Part shown: in pieces, positions 35,791 through 49,400 of the stretch
How the letters are laid out: each line of letters begins with the position of its first letter
How positions within the stretch are numbered: the first letter of the stretch is position 1
NCBI RefSeq assembly: GCF_000764305.2
Contig: NW_025946533.1
Location: forward strand, 186,001 to 250,000
DNA: 64,000 nt
Source: Hyalella azteca
Lineage: Eukaryota > Arthropoda > Malacostraca > Amphipoda > Hyalellidae
Direction of reading: 5' to 3'
Made by a program: the position numbers and the translations under genes
The notes under the pieces: model-generated
Told to the model about the DNA's origin: nothing
Databases searched by the model: none
What the model saw: only the letters and a program-made list of their open reading frames with translations

Positions 35791-38265
35791 AATCGTTTAG
35801 TTCTAGTTTTCCCTCTCGTAAGCCTTCAGTTTCCAAACACTTCCAACACTCACATATAGTTCATGCCTTAAGCAAACCAAACCAGCACATGAAAACCAAA
35901 TCAGTTAAGACACATTTGACCGTACTTCTCTGATTAGGCTTACTCTAGATTTATATTTGACCATCAGTCCCTCAGCTTTTTCGTTCTATAAGGCATCTCA
36001 TAAAACTGAGCTTTACTGAAGATTGAGAGAAACGAGCGTTTGCAAAAACAAACGGCCCAACAGCTCTTCTAATTTTGATAATCCAAAGTATAATTTAAAG
36101 TTTCAACAAAGAATAACTATTATTGAAGAAAATTAATGAAAAAAGAGGATAATTAAAGGATAACGTACTCAAATCTTGGTTACGGCTACAAACAAGAAAC
36201 TAAATTCGTGAGTTTGTGATCACTTGTTACATGCGCTCTATTTTCTCAGTCAATAGAATTTTAGCGAAACACATTTTATTCTAAATGTTTTCATCTCTCT
36301 AATATGATTTTCAATGATAATATTCACATGTAACATCAATCGAAAGATGGGTTAAGCTCCTTAATTTTTCTTTGTAATGTGCATGTATAATATATTTTAT
36401 AATATGCATAGATAGAATTCCTAGTTCCAGAGAGAGCCTGTCCAGTTCCGCTCAGATCATCAGTGATGAATTCCAACTCTGAACTTCATCGTCGTTTTTG
36501 TTCGCGAAACTTGAATCCTCGCATCACAGTTTTTCCGATGTTTTGTGAAGAGACGTCGCAAGAAATTTGGCTGCTTGTCACTTAAGTCGGCGAGATCAAA
36601 GTTGCCCTCGCACTCGCATAATGTACAACTTCAGAGAGACGACTTGTAATAAAACAATGTGGAGCATCGGAAATTTAAATAATTTACTATCTGGAGAGAT
36701 ATTTGAAAAACTGCAATATCATATTAATACTTAAACATTTAACGAAATAATTTTAAATCTTATTGGCTGGAAGTAAACCCAATTTTCACAAAATTGACCT
36801 CTAACTTTCGATTTGGTGAATTACAAGTCATTTAAAATTTCAAAATCTGCGGTAATATCACTTTAGGAATAAAATATTAGTACCATATAATCATCATGTA
36901 ACAGCTGATAGTCTATATTCCGTAGAGGAATACACACAAGATATCATTTAAACAAAAAGCTTACAATTATTGTTTCTTAACAGTTAAAGTTTATATTATT
37001 CTCTTCAGCAGTCACTTAAATTCAGATCCACAAAATCCACGGATAAAGAAACCAATATTCACATAGGTCGGGCGAAAATCAATCCAATGTAAAATAATTC
37101 GCCCTAAAATTACTAAGGATTTTATGTTTGATTATAGTTTACTAGTATACGTTTACTGAGGAGGCCATGCCACGCATGATAATTTCTTGTTATCAGCCCG
37201 TGTTTAATGTTACCAAATTCAGAAAATTTCATGAAGCCATGTGTCTACTTTTGTGACTTTATCTGTAAGTCCTACGAATATTTTTTTTTACTGAATGCTT
37301 TGAGAGTTTTCGCATTATTCGTAGTGAATTAATTACAAATTGTTGTTAAGAAGAGCTATTATTTGAAGTGATGAACTGCATTCCCTCATGTAGATGATAA
37401 ATTACATTTTCGTAGGAAAATTTATTTAACTATTATGGTAGAACCAGCGATGCAGATTTCAATTCATGGTTTTGACAAAAAATACGTCGTAAACTTTTAC
37501 TTTGCGATGTCTATGAAGTCTAAAAAATTATGTTTTAGGGGCAGCAGAATATTGGGGAACAATGTTGTTCTTAATTCGTTAACGAGGAGTTATGTCAGGA
37601 GCATCGAGTAAGATATTATTTATAATGGATCAGCCATAATTATCATAATTTTAAATTTATCTATGAATATATTTCCACCTCATCAAAAATTGGCAGCTGG
37701 CATGTTCATTACAACGGTAAATTTTTTCTCGGTTTGAATGAATTTCAAGAGTAACTCACCAAATAACAGAAATCTAAGAAGCTAGATACATCATTGTTCA
37801 TCTCGTAAATGTCTCAACTTATTTCGTAAATATTCTGTTCACTATGACTAGTTCACTAGTTGGAGATTTCATCTCTATTTATGCAAATTTATTTTGCTTG
37901 CATTGGTTCTATTATATTTAAAATAGTTTTTTCTGCATTCTCACTGCTCTATATAGTTTTAATCGTTAATTTTTATTTAAAAGTTTAATCATTGATAATA
38001 TAAATCTACGACTGGGATTCTGTAATTCTATGCAATGGGCCTCTTCATAAGAATATGACCTATTGTGCGTTGTAACAATTTTAAAGCAAACATAGCAAGA
38101 AGAACCAATGAATAAATGCAAGGTAGAAAAATGTGCAGGAAATAAGGTAAAAGATGAAGGAGATAAATTGCGGAGTCCCTCGAAGTGCTGAACGAGATTC
38201 TCGGTAATGAACTCATTAGAAGTTAGTGAGCTTAGCGATGGTGAGTGTCGGCATGTTGTCGGGGA
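35791..38265. other. Non-coding region
   Basis: AT-rich, with no supported gene, RNA or mobile element. Confidence 0.5.
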
Positions 38266-38515
38266 GACGACATGCCGTTAAGTAGCTCTCTAATGGGAGG
38301 CTAACGACATGGCGTTAGACAGCTATCTAATGAGAGGTAGACGACATGCCGTTAAGTTGCTCTCTAATGAGAGGCTGACGACATGGCGGTAGACAGCTCT
38401 CTAATGAGAGGCAGACGACAGGGCGTTAGGCAGCTCGTTAATGAGAGACAGATGACATGGCGTTAGGCAGCTCTCTAATGAGAGGCAGATGACATGGCGT
38501 TACAGCTCTCTAATG
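38266..38515. repeat. 37-bp tandem repeat, 7 copies
   Basis: The word CATGGCGTTAG (or a one-base variant) begins at 38271, 38308, 38345, 38382, 38419, 38456 and 38493, an exact 37-bp period with no indels until the last unit. Each unit also contains CTCTCTAATGAGAGGC, which forms a small CTCTC/GAGAG stem. Confidence 0.92.
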
Positions 38516-39710
38516 ATAACACTAGAATTTAAGATTGCGCTGCCGCAGCGAAGGTTCCACAACAAATTAATTGCCTATTGCTTAGCTGTAGGTGGCGACT
38601 AACTGCTGCCTGGGAATTGAGCGGGATGTTATCTGGATCTTGGCATGGCGTAGACGTATAATTTATTTTTTTATAAGTCTTTTGATAAAGAACATGTTTG
38701 GGTTCACATCAGTCTAATGACTCTAATCCATAAGAAAAATCCTTGGCATCAATTTAATCATTTGCCTTTATACACCAGTTCCCCATCAAAGAAAGTAAGT
38801 AATCACCATTTCGAAATAATTTGTTCCTAACATATTAAATAAATAATTATTCAATTTTGAACTTTAATTAATAAACTTATTTTATTATTGAATTCTTAAA
38901 TTCAAATTACTTGAAACGAAAAACAAGCGGTTAAATGAATAACAGTTATATTGTTATTATAATTCATTTCTGCAAATATTCAAAAAGAATATCAATTAAC
39001 ATAAGACTGTAGCATGGAAAGTCGGAGTAAGCTGGCTCCCCAAACTAAACTTTTCAACTATTAAAATGTATACAAGTAGTGATGTGAACTTTCACCATTA
39101 CGTGATTTAACACCAGATTTATCAAATTTTAGTTCAATCTGGAGATTTCTACAATAAGTTGAATATCGCAGTATTTTTCAGGTGTCTTCTGACAATAATT
39201 CAATTATTAAATTAAATTTAGTTAAATATAGTTAAATTGTTTGCATGAGGTTACAACTGCTGCTCGGTGACCTCGGTTCTCTAATGTTTAGATGCAGTAA
39301 AACGACGATCAGTTTTTTCCATTCACTACAACACAAGATAAAATTTTGTTGAGAGAATAGCAAATTCAACGAAATTCACTAACAAAATTTTTAATTTTCC
39401 AACAAAATTAAAGATGAAACAAACTTAAGATGTCTCACTGAAGGCGTCAATATCAACACGCCCTGGTAATGCTCCTATGTTTTTCCATGGTTCAGCAGTT
39501 AGTTTTGCATAAGCAAAACAAACACACAAATAGCATAAGCGTGTATTAACCAAATGGAATAATTTATCTATATATGTATAATAAACGTGGAGAGACTCAC
39601 GACACGTTCGTTCAAGCCGCGTACGCTTGTGTTATCGTAAGCCGTAATTAGGTTTTGATCAAGCCACGATGGCGGTCAATGGATTATTTTGAGTGACTCA
39701 TCTCGAGCCA
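38516..39710. other. Non-coding region
   Basis: AT-rich. One possible pair of splice signals around 38778-38793 would bound only 16 nt and was not accepted. Nothing else was seen. Confidence 0.5.
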
Positions 39711-39980
39711 TGATATAGATGTTTAATGTTTAATGTGGTGACCATGTTATAGATACTTGGTGTTTAATGTGAGTAACCATGTTATAGATCCTTGATGTTT
39801 AATGTGAGCGACCATGTTATAGATACTTGATGTTTAATGTGAATGACCATGTTATAGATACTTGATGTTTAATGTGAGTGACCATGTTATAGATACTTGA
39901 TGTTTAATGTGAGTGACCATGTTATAGATACTTGATGTTTAATGTGAGTGACCATGTTATAGATACTTGATGTTCAATCA
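39711..39980. repeat. 35-bp tandem repeat, about 8 copies
   Basis: GTTATAGAT recurs at 39746, 39781, 39816, 39851, 39886, 39921 and 39956, an exact 35-bp period, with a diverged first unit before them. Units in the middle of the array are almost identical, so homogenisation is recent. Confidence 0.92.
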
Positions 39981-41404
39981 TGACAGCTGAGGGCATCAAT
40001 TATAAGAGGTGAACTTCCTCAAATATTCGATCGGTTATCATTTAGTTACTTATTTGGTGTTTGTGAATTCACGGCAATTTTGAATGCTTGATGGAATTAT
40101 TCCAGTTATACGGTGATTTAAAACGGATGATCAAGTCTTTTCATAGACAGTTGTAATTCTATGCAATCTTTGTTCACGTTTAGAATATGGCAACATTTTT
40201 TTTTATTTTTTTTTTCAGAAAAAGAAGTCATTCTTTGTCAACAGTTCGGCATCTATTCATGAAATAATTAATTCATAAATTCCGCCTTCACTGTCATTCC
40301 CTGGCATGCATAAATTATGAGTCATTGCCTGAATAAAGAATCTCCTGAGGTTGACTCAGCCCTCTGACATTCATAAACCAAATGCAGGTTGGCATGTTGT
40401 GGGAGAGTGATCAACACTTAACAATTCTTTAACAGACAGCAGACTGCATAGAGCACAACTTCCTCGCCAAAAAACACTAATATATTTTTTTAGGAATAAA
40501 AACGAACCCATAGCAAGCGAAACATTATTGTGGTCGAAAATTCTATGAACAGCAACATGTTCAAGGTTACCGGGGCCCCAAAGAGTGGGTCAAAAAATGT
40601 CAAACTTACAGCGGATGCTTTGAAAAATTAATTCAAAACACGGTCAACAACCAACCACAATATGACAGCAAATAAAGCCTGTAAAAGTTTCGAGTCTACA
40701 TGTTAAAATTAGCTGAAAACATTGATAATTGAAAGAAAATTCCTGAATGTGTCAAGAAAACAATAGCACGCACTAATATGGGGATCCATATACACTACTG
40801 TACTATTTGCAAGGCTATTGTGCAGTGCAACTCACCCACAGCTAAATATTCTAGGCAAGTTATACATTTTTAACTGTTCCTCCTGCATGTTGACCGGGAA
40901 AGTCTTAGTTCAGGTCCATGGATAAGCAGGCCGAAGCTGTTTGCGTTTCTGGAGGCAATTGGTACAGAACTACAACTCATAGTTATGTTAATCTTGACTT
41001 ATCAAGGCAAGAAAGACGTGTGTGTAGAAGTTTATTAAACGTCAAAGTATCGCTAATTTAAGAGAAAAACGATACTAAAATAGGCGTTATGAAAAATCAT
41101 TAAAATAAATAGTCGCACAATGACGCTCGTGATAACAGATCAGAGAAACAGACAACATAAGATTCACGAACCTGGGAGTCGAAATACATTTATTTTAGTA
41201 ACCACAGCTCCAATCTAATTCAAATAAAACAATATTCTGTAGTGAAGTTCCTCAGTTGCTATCGGTTGGAAATGTAAATTCAAAGTGGGAATCATCAATA
41301 ACCTTGTGGAAAAGGAATAATAATTTATGTCGGCTTGAAAATGCAATGGAATAGTCTTAATATACGGCATTACGTGCATACATTGCGAAAATCAGATCTT
41401 ATTT
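39981..41404. other. Non-coding region
   Basis: AT-rich with no supported feature. Confidence 0.5.
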
Positions 41405-41805
41405 TGAAGAAGTAAAATATGAATTAACTAATCTACTCAGAACGAAGTAAATTTTTTGTTAACAGACCAAATATTATATATTTTAAAAATATATTATAAG
41501 TGAACAGATCTGATCTTGGTAAAGTAAGTTATTAAGTAACAGAGGTAATATTGATGATGAGATTATTAGTTAACACATCTAATCTTAATCAAGTAAATTA
41601 TTAAACAGATTTTATATTGACGAAGTAAATTATTCGTTCACAGATCTAATCTTGATGATATAAATTATTATTTAGCAGATATATTATTGATGAAGCAAAT
41701 TATTAGCTATCACATCTAATACAGATGAAGTAAACTATTAATTAACAGATTTAATATTGATGAAGTAAATTATTAATTAACAAATGTAATATTTATGAAG
41801 TCGTG
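41405..41805. repeat. Degenerate AT-rich 35-bp tandem array, about 11 units
   Basis: The unit is roughly GAAGTAAATTATTAATTAAC followed by AGATCTAATATTGAT. The period is clearest at 41560-41805 and blurred by indels on the left. It has the same period as the array at 39711-39980 but no obvious sequence relation, and it is clearly older. Confidence 0.8.
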
Positions 41806-43380
41806 TCCTGATCGCAGCAATCTCATGCTAAAATTGCTTCCCAATCAACGCCTATGACTGCCTATGAAATATAAATCCCAAAGACTCCATGCAGAGCAGA
41901 GAACAATTTCTACGAGCTACGAAAGCAGGCAGCCATTGCGAGCCTGAGATACTTTATTGGAAATGTTAGTCGACATATCGGTGGCCATGACTGGCCAATA
42001 GTCGGCCACCGAAACTTCATCGCATTTTATAAAGTATACAGAGGGTTGCTGTGCTCGACCGAGAAGGGCGCTAACGAGGGGCGTTTAGTCTGCTCATTCG
42101 TTTGATGCGCACGATCGCTGTTCTCTAATTGCGCACGAACGGCTCGCCAGTAGCGGCTTAATGACGTTGATGCGCACGATGCCCTGCGAGATTTATGAGC
42201 CGCAAGACTCGCCTTTAAGACAAATCCAGGCTTAATGGACAAGTCGTTAAACAAGCTTAAGTCATTTAAACGTAGTCATTTATACAGCGGAAGTGGGTGC
42301 AATTCAAGTACTTGTGCTTCTATGCATGTGACATTATAACCCTACAGTATGAGACGACTTTTACAGTGTCAGTTTAACGTTGGAAAATAAAAATCGAATA
42401 TGATCCTTGTCAAATTTAAATGGCCAGTGATTTGCTTAGAATGAAATTAATGGAAACTTGTTCTTCGTCGTCAGTTTGGTGGTATCAGTACTGTCAGATG
42501 ATATGTGAATCGTCAACTGTAAACTTGAATGAACGTCAGATATACCACTTCGAATAATGAAATTTTAGTTTTAATAAAAGATAATTAGGTTTATTGTTCA
42601 ATGCTTCGCGTTTCCTCTCAAATTTAAAGAGTCTGTTGAAAGGGCTAAGTTTTGCAGAGCCGCGATGTTTCTGGAATCACACAAAACCAATTTTAAAAAA
42701 TTACTGGGAACGATGAAAACTCTGTTGCAGCGAAATGATAACTGACAGTCGCAATTATTTTACTGACATGCGATGTACGGACTATTATTGATGTTAATTG
42801 AGACTGATTCAGGAATCATGACACGTCAATGTTTTTTTCAGCTGACATTAATATAAAAAATTGATTTTTGATATAAATAGTTTCCGACATCAGCCCACCA
42901 TTGATGACACAAAACTTCATGTTAATTATTCTCTTAATGATCAAATAACTTTTAATCTATCCTATATTTATTTTACATTTCCGAAGCCATATTTTTGTAG
43001 TCTTTTTTAACCTTTGATATATTTCAGTAATTTTCTAAATTCAACCTAAAAAAATATTATCCACTGAACAGCACGTTTGATTTCTCGAGAGACTATAAAT
43101 TCTTTCAACCTGCGTCTCGGTTTGCAGGTAATTGAACTCCCCAGCACAAGGCTTCAATAAATCAATTTCTTTATGAAAAACATGCAATTTCTCTTGGTTC
43201 GTTCCAAGCCCACCGTTATAAAATAAATATTATTGGTTAGCATCTGCATCATTAGGTGCGTTTAATTCAATTCCAGGTTAAGATGATTCTCGAGAGTTTT
43301 AATATCAACTTGAGGCTTCAAAAGATGTCCTCAACGAATCAACACCTGTATTTATGTCGTCTGTTTAGTTAGTTCATCAG
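41806..43380. other. Non-coding region with a GC-richer island
   Basis: A hairpin-forming sequence is at 41976-42011 (arms TCGGTGGCC and GGCCACCGA). A GC-richer island at 42040-42240 repeats GATGCGCACGAT twice. The minus ORF there (42027-42254) has no recognisable domain. I consider the island a candidate conserved non-coding element. Confidence 0.4.
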
Positions 43381-43442
43381 GGATTTGTACTCGATGTTGA
43401 AACAAAAACGTATTCGTGGCACAAGATCAACGAATTTAAAAA
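43381..43442 (+). CDS. Candidate 62-nt exon (low confidence)
   Basis: The segment is bounded by an acceptor (gttcatcag, ending 43380) and a strong donor AAAAA/gtaagtag (43443). Two frames are open: one reads GFVLDVETKTYSWHKINEF, the other a basic peptide DLYSMLKQKRIRGTRSTNL. In the first frame it begins on a codon boundary and would accept candidate C as predecessor, but the gap of 20 kb makes this speculative. No family is recognised. Confidence 0.2.
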
Positions 43443-46400
43443 GTAAGTAGCTGCATTTTACGTTTTTTTTCGTAACGCAGTTCTCATTAAAGCAAATCAA
43501 TCTTTAAGGGAGTACATTTCTACTCATATGTAGCACGTTATTTTCCCAGCAATAATATGAAATTTAAATTGAGATATGTGAATATTAATTTACGTGGCAA
43601 TCTCGTGTTGTTAATTATAGAAAAGATTGTTCTGACTGATTGTGATTGTTTTCTACCTAAATTGGCAGTGTTATATGTATAACCGGGCACATTTTTAAAT
43701 TCTATTGAAGGTTATTAACAAGAATTACACGTTCTTACTGTAGGTTATTTTAGACTCGCCCAATAATCCGTCCTAGACAGTTATTGCTGTGTTCAGTATA
43801 AGGAGTCAAGTAACGATGTAATGTCATACCGATCACATAATACCGGATTTTCCTCAGAAATTTTGAAAGTTGCTTGATTTTGAAATCGCAGAGCTTGACA
43901 CAATATTTTGCACACTCTATTATAGCTGTTTGCTATTCTCTGTAGATGAAAAAATCTATAATAAATAGATAAATGCCACAAGAAAACGATTATTTAAATC
44001 ATGATACATCTGTAACATACATATGAGTCTGTGGATCCACATAGTCAGTCAAGAGTTCAAAAGTAAGTCAAGAGATACAAATAGTCAATCAAGAGAATAA
44101 TTGTTTCATTCAATAGATCAATTCAATCGATCAGTAGATTGCAATCGCAAAAGAGTGAAGTCACATTTTGGAATCTTTTATATAAAACTAATAAGAAGCA
44201 GATAACATGAAACCAATTTACAATAAGAAATAATAACTGACTAATTTAGAGCTGTTAATTTACCTCAAGTGATGTTAGTTTTGCCAAGGATATACGTAAA
44301 ATTCAGTTGGATTCTTAAGCATGTAAAGACTTCTTACTTTAACGCGTTTGAATAAATTTTAACTAATCTTCAAGACGCTCATTACTTAAAATTCTGTGCC
44401 TCACTTCAAATATAATCAGTGACACATAAATATATTTTTTATTTCTTAATTTGGAACTTTTAATATACATACAGGAACTTTTTAACAGACGTAATGCTCC
44501 ACTCATCAGTCATTCTACTTAAAATGTGGAGTCTCGATCCACCTAACGGCTCAAACCTCGATATCTTGCTAGAACTAAGTTTTATTTTGACATGCTGGCG
44601 TATAAGTTTAGATTCACAATTTATTTTGGTTGACAGCGCCTGAATATTGAACTTTATGTCTACTGGCTAAATGACATCACGTGAAAGATGACAACATTTC
44701 GTAGGTTGCGCGAGCCCCCTGGGAGGTTTAGCGTATTGAAGAAATTAAATCTCAAATATCATTCAATTTCCTTTTAAATTCGGGAGTTACATATCTTCTA
44801 AATAATTGATTCTTTTTCTTGTTAAATAAAGTACACGAAATCCTGATAAATTTTGTTCACATAAATCAAATTAAATAATCAATAATTAAAACTAAAAATC
44901 ATAATAATTTAAAAGTTTAATTCATAAATTTGCGTAAATCTTCTTTGCCAAAAGAGTTTTTGTTATATATTTAGATTGTAATATCTCACTACAACAAAGA
45001 CGTTTCCATGTTTTTAAATACAAAAATGAAGTTAGTGAATGTGGTATACACTAAACATTGAGTTAGTCATCAGTATATTCTAACTTGTGTATTCTATCTT
45101 TATAGATTTTGTTAGACTATATAAGCATATTATTAATACAACAATCAGCCTTAGCAAGCCAGATGTCGGTATTAATTTAAACACTAATTCTGCTAGCTTC
45201 AATTGCAACAAGATTATCTTTCTAAGTCTCACATGAGCTGCTATGAATCTGCTTTGTTCGATTTTATATTCTATGCTCGAGATAATTTAGCTGAGCATTA
45301 CCGAGTCATAGCGCTGTGGAGAGACTCGTGTTATCTCCACCTTAGCTGAGAAAAAGCATAATGATCAGTCAGGCATCGCTATGTTATCTATTTTTATTTC
45401 TCAATATATTTCATGAAGGCATTACACAAGTTCACGTGTCTGTTCCTCCCAAGGGGAGAAGTACTAAAAAAATGCCGATATTGGACGAAACTGTAAAAAT
45501 AAATGCAATTTTATTATGAATTTTCTGATTTTATACTGGGTGCGCGCTTGTATACTCAATGTTCAATTATAATTTTGAATTTTATAATAATGAAAAATGC
45601 TCGTGAATAAAAAAATGAGACACCTTTGTATCTTGAGACACCTGCTTTAGCAGTCAGGGTAAATATACGCTGGGAATAGCTTTAAATACAAATTATTCCT
45701 CTTGTATAACGAATAAAAGATCTGGAGTTTTTGTAGAATATACTAAGGAATTGATAACGAACAAGAATAACTGTTTCAGGATTTTTCTAAGTTTTAGTTA
45801 TTATTATTTTTATTTTGGTATTTTCCAGAAATTGCATAAACCCTAAAATCCTATGTCAGGTTTAATGATAGAATTTCTTCCGAAATTCACCAAAAAATAC
45901 CAATCTCAACTTGACCGCTAACATGTTTAATTATTTTTCCACAGTAAAGTCTGACTTCACGTGAAAGTTTAAAAGATAAGATCAAGACACAGCATCAACA
46001 TCTTACCGTGATAAAGAAAAAAGCGAGGTAGCGCACAACTAAATTACGTTCGCTGTGTCGCATTTGCTCTTAAAAATCGCCCAAACGCTATTCCAGCTAA
46101 CGCAGCTGAGGCTTGAGAGTCTGTCGCTGCAACATCACGCCAGCGTTAAAGATTTTATAAAACAAATATGAAAAAAGTGTATCTCAACCGAGGAGTAAAA
46201 GTTTAGAAGGCGGTTTTGAGCGGCGTTAGGGCGTGGAAACATTTTTGTTGCTACAGCGTAGCTTGCGGTTGATTTTTTGTTGCAAAAGGCATTGAAACAG
46301 CGTTGCATGGCTCGCCTAACCTCTAACTTGGTTACATAAGGTATCATGAGATATTCAACTAAAAGTAGAGAGAAATAAATTTCTCTCATTCTTATTTCGT

Positions 46401-49400
46401 TTCAAGTGAAACTTGTGAATTTTGTAATGATATTATTCATTGTAACTATAAATACATACGAATTTTATTATTCCTTTAGAGTGCAAATTGTAGGTTGCTG
46501 ACTAAATTGAGCGATTCATCTCATAGTTTGATATTTACGCTTTATACCTTACCATTATTGCGTCACACAAGCTACTTTCCGAAAGATAAAATGCATAGAG
46601 GATGTGATTAACGAAACCCTTTGTCATTTTGAACGAAACCCTTTGTCATTTGTGATCTTTCCTTTTTGTTAAACACTAAAACAATGATAAACTATATTTT
46701 CTATATTTCATAACTTACGTTGACATAGAAAAGAGTTTCAAAATTATTTTTCAAATTTGAATGCAACTGTGTTTTATTGATGGGAATTGGAGTAATCCTT
46801 CGAAAAATGTCATTTTCACAAACTTTTTTAATCACTTAAGAATGAGTTTCATTCAAAACATATCAAATACTTTAGCGACTCCTAAGAATCTCGCTTGATT
46901 CTTGTTTTCTTTACGTTGCTCCCGGATAATAAGTACCGGTCGCAAAAAATATCAAAACTCTTTAGGTTTTGTCGGAGAAACACCTAAAAATTCTCGGCGA
47001 TGTTGAGACGTGCTTTTTCTTCCTCTTTGTTCACAGCGAAGGAAACAAACGTCTTGTCTTTGTCTGATGCTGCTCAGATAATGCAAACTCCGGAATATCT
47101 TCCTTACCAATAAAAGAGAGAACGATATTTGATACCAATTACTCGAAGTTTACTGCTGGAAATATCACAGAAACTTTTCTGCTGCAGCTTCTTTGGAAAG
47201 ATGAGGATATGCCAGGTAAACTTTGAACAGAATACGAAACGCTGTTGTCTGCATTAGTTTTCAATCCATTTTAAAGAGAAAACGATTCATTGAACCATTG
47301 TTTTAAAGAGAATGAATAAAAACTCGAGTAATCAAATGCATAAACATTGAAAGTACTGAATTTATTATTGAAAATGCCATGATTTGTGTACTGTTGAATT
47401 CAACCTGTTTTTACCTTTCCATGTTTCAATTCTTCTCTGATGAAACCTAATTTTTAAACTCAGTAGAATTTTTCTCTATGTAACGAACAGCATTGCATCA
47501 ATATTGAAAAAATTAGTTTAATTAATAGCTTATGAATTGGGAGCGGATATTTCCGTTGAGATAAAGTTTGTTTGTAGTCGTGGCTGCCACACATTATAAC
47601 CAGCTGCATGGACCTCTTGAGCAGCAGTGACTGAAAGCAAGCAAACATTTTTATAAGCTTTACTGAGTATCAAAGCAAATTTTAGGGCTGCTGGTTTCAG
47701 TAAATTTAATTGTAAAAGATGGTGGAAATCGTGTACAGCAATCCGTATGAGCCTGATCGGACAATGAATGAAAATACTTCTTATATATGTATTTTTGCAG
47801 TTCAAAATTTTTCGATTGGATTTTATCGGGCATAGACTGCAATAAATTTCCAATTTCCAGCAGTATTTTGTTTGCTTGTAAAAACACTCGAATTTTCTCA
47901 ATAACAAGCGGGCAGTGTCGGAATGGAGGCAACATCGGAATCCTAAGCTTTAAATTTTAAAATTTAACAGTACGTAATTCAAATAAATTTCATGAGTTAT
48001 AGTAAGATATACGAATTTATTTTTATTGAATGATCACAAGAAAAGATTTTTCATAAGAGATATCCCGAGTCGTTGATCAGTATAAAATGGTATGATCCGA
48101 ATATTCACTATTCATGAATTTATTAAAACCTTAGATTTTTATTTGACCAAGTTAGTGAAATAAGCACATTCATAAACTTTTATGTATCATCTATATGAAT
48201 CTATAATAATAAAAACAAGGTTTGTCAAGAAATAAATAATTTCACATGAATTTTTGAACATTTATTTATACATTCATACGAAAAAGACATCAAATCCTTA
48301 TGACTATAATGAGTTATTAATAATCTCAAAATCTTGCATCTTTTTGGTATGATTGCTATCCTCAAATGTACCCGAAACGTTACTTCATATCAATAATTTA
48401 ATAATTCAACAATGTTTTTGCTCCGATTTTTAAGCAAACGCGTGAATTCCGTAAGCAAATATTCGAATTCCAAAAGCTTGCTCTTGAGTTTACTAAAAAG
48501 TTTCCACAGATGTTGGAACTTTTATAATCGAGTGTTCATTTAAGGAGTTGCTCGCGAAACATTCATTACATTCGCATCATATTACAGCGTTATCTTTCTC
48601 TTACAATGAGAGGCAAAGGTGAAGTATTCTATTCAACTATTGTTCACTCACAGGGCAATTAAGTTTCGAAATAAAGACTATTATTCAAACAAACATATAA
48701 TAAACCTAATATCTTGGAAATAATCGAAATGCTTTTGATTATCTCTAACACGCAATTATGTTAGAAAATTGATTCGGACAGGATAGTAAATGATTAAGAA
48801 ATTTGTTCCTATATGTGCTGTGCAGAAGAATACAAAGAAATTTCATTCTTTTATCGCTATGTTATAAAATTAACTTTTAAATTTTAATAAGTTGCAATTT
48901 TTAAATAGAAATTAATGCGCAAAATATGTATCGATTTCAATCGACAATGAAACGATTCCAGGAAATACACTCTGCCTGCCTTCCATAGAAAAATGTCACC
49001 CGAAATTCAGAAATGGAAATTTAAAAGTACATTTACTGTACAAATCGAGATGTTGACTAGAGAGCAACGTCAGGATGCTCTACTGACTAACACAGTACCG
49101 TCGTACGAATTCTTAATTCTAGACGCATTTTGTACATTTCACTACAATATGAAATACTTAGAGTACAAGGAGGAAATATCATTTGACAACAGAATGTTTT
49201 CAATGGCAATAAGGGATTCATTTTCTCAGGACGATTGATATGTAGTTAGCAAATTTGTTAATTTAAGTGTATCGTGGTTATTGTACTTATATTAACATTC
49301 CAATTTAACTCATAGACTACCCAAAAATATTTAATTCTAGATTAACCATCGTTTTCATCAGAAATATAGAATCAAGTTTATCAGTCGAAAGGCTAAGTTT

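Noticed and set aside
38778..38793. A 16-nt micro-exon with acceptor ttatacaccag and donor AAA/gtaagt.
   Set aside because: It is too short to test for coding, and its end phase does not fit the neighbouring candidate at 43381.
38266..39980. CRISPR-like regular repeats.
   Set aside because: The units are contiguous with no unique spacers, and the DNA is eukaryotic. These are minisatellites.
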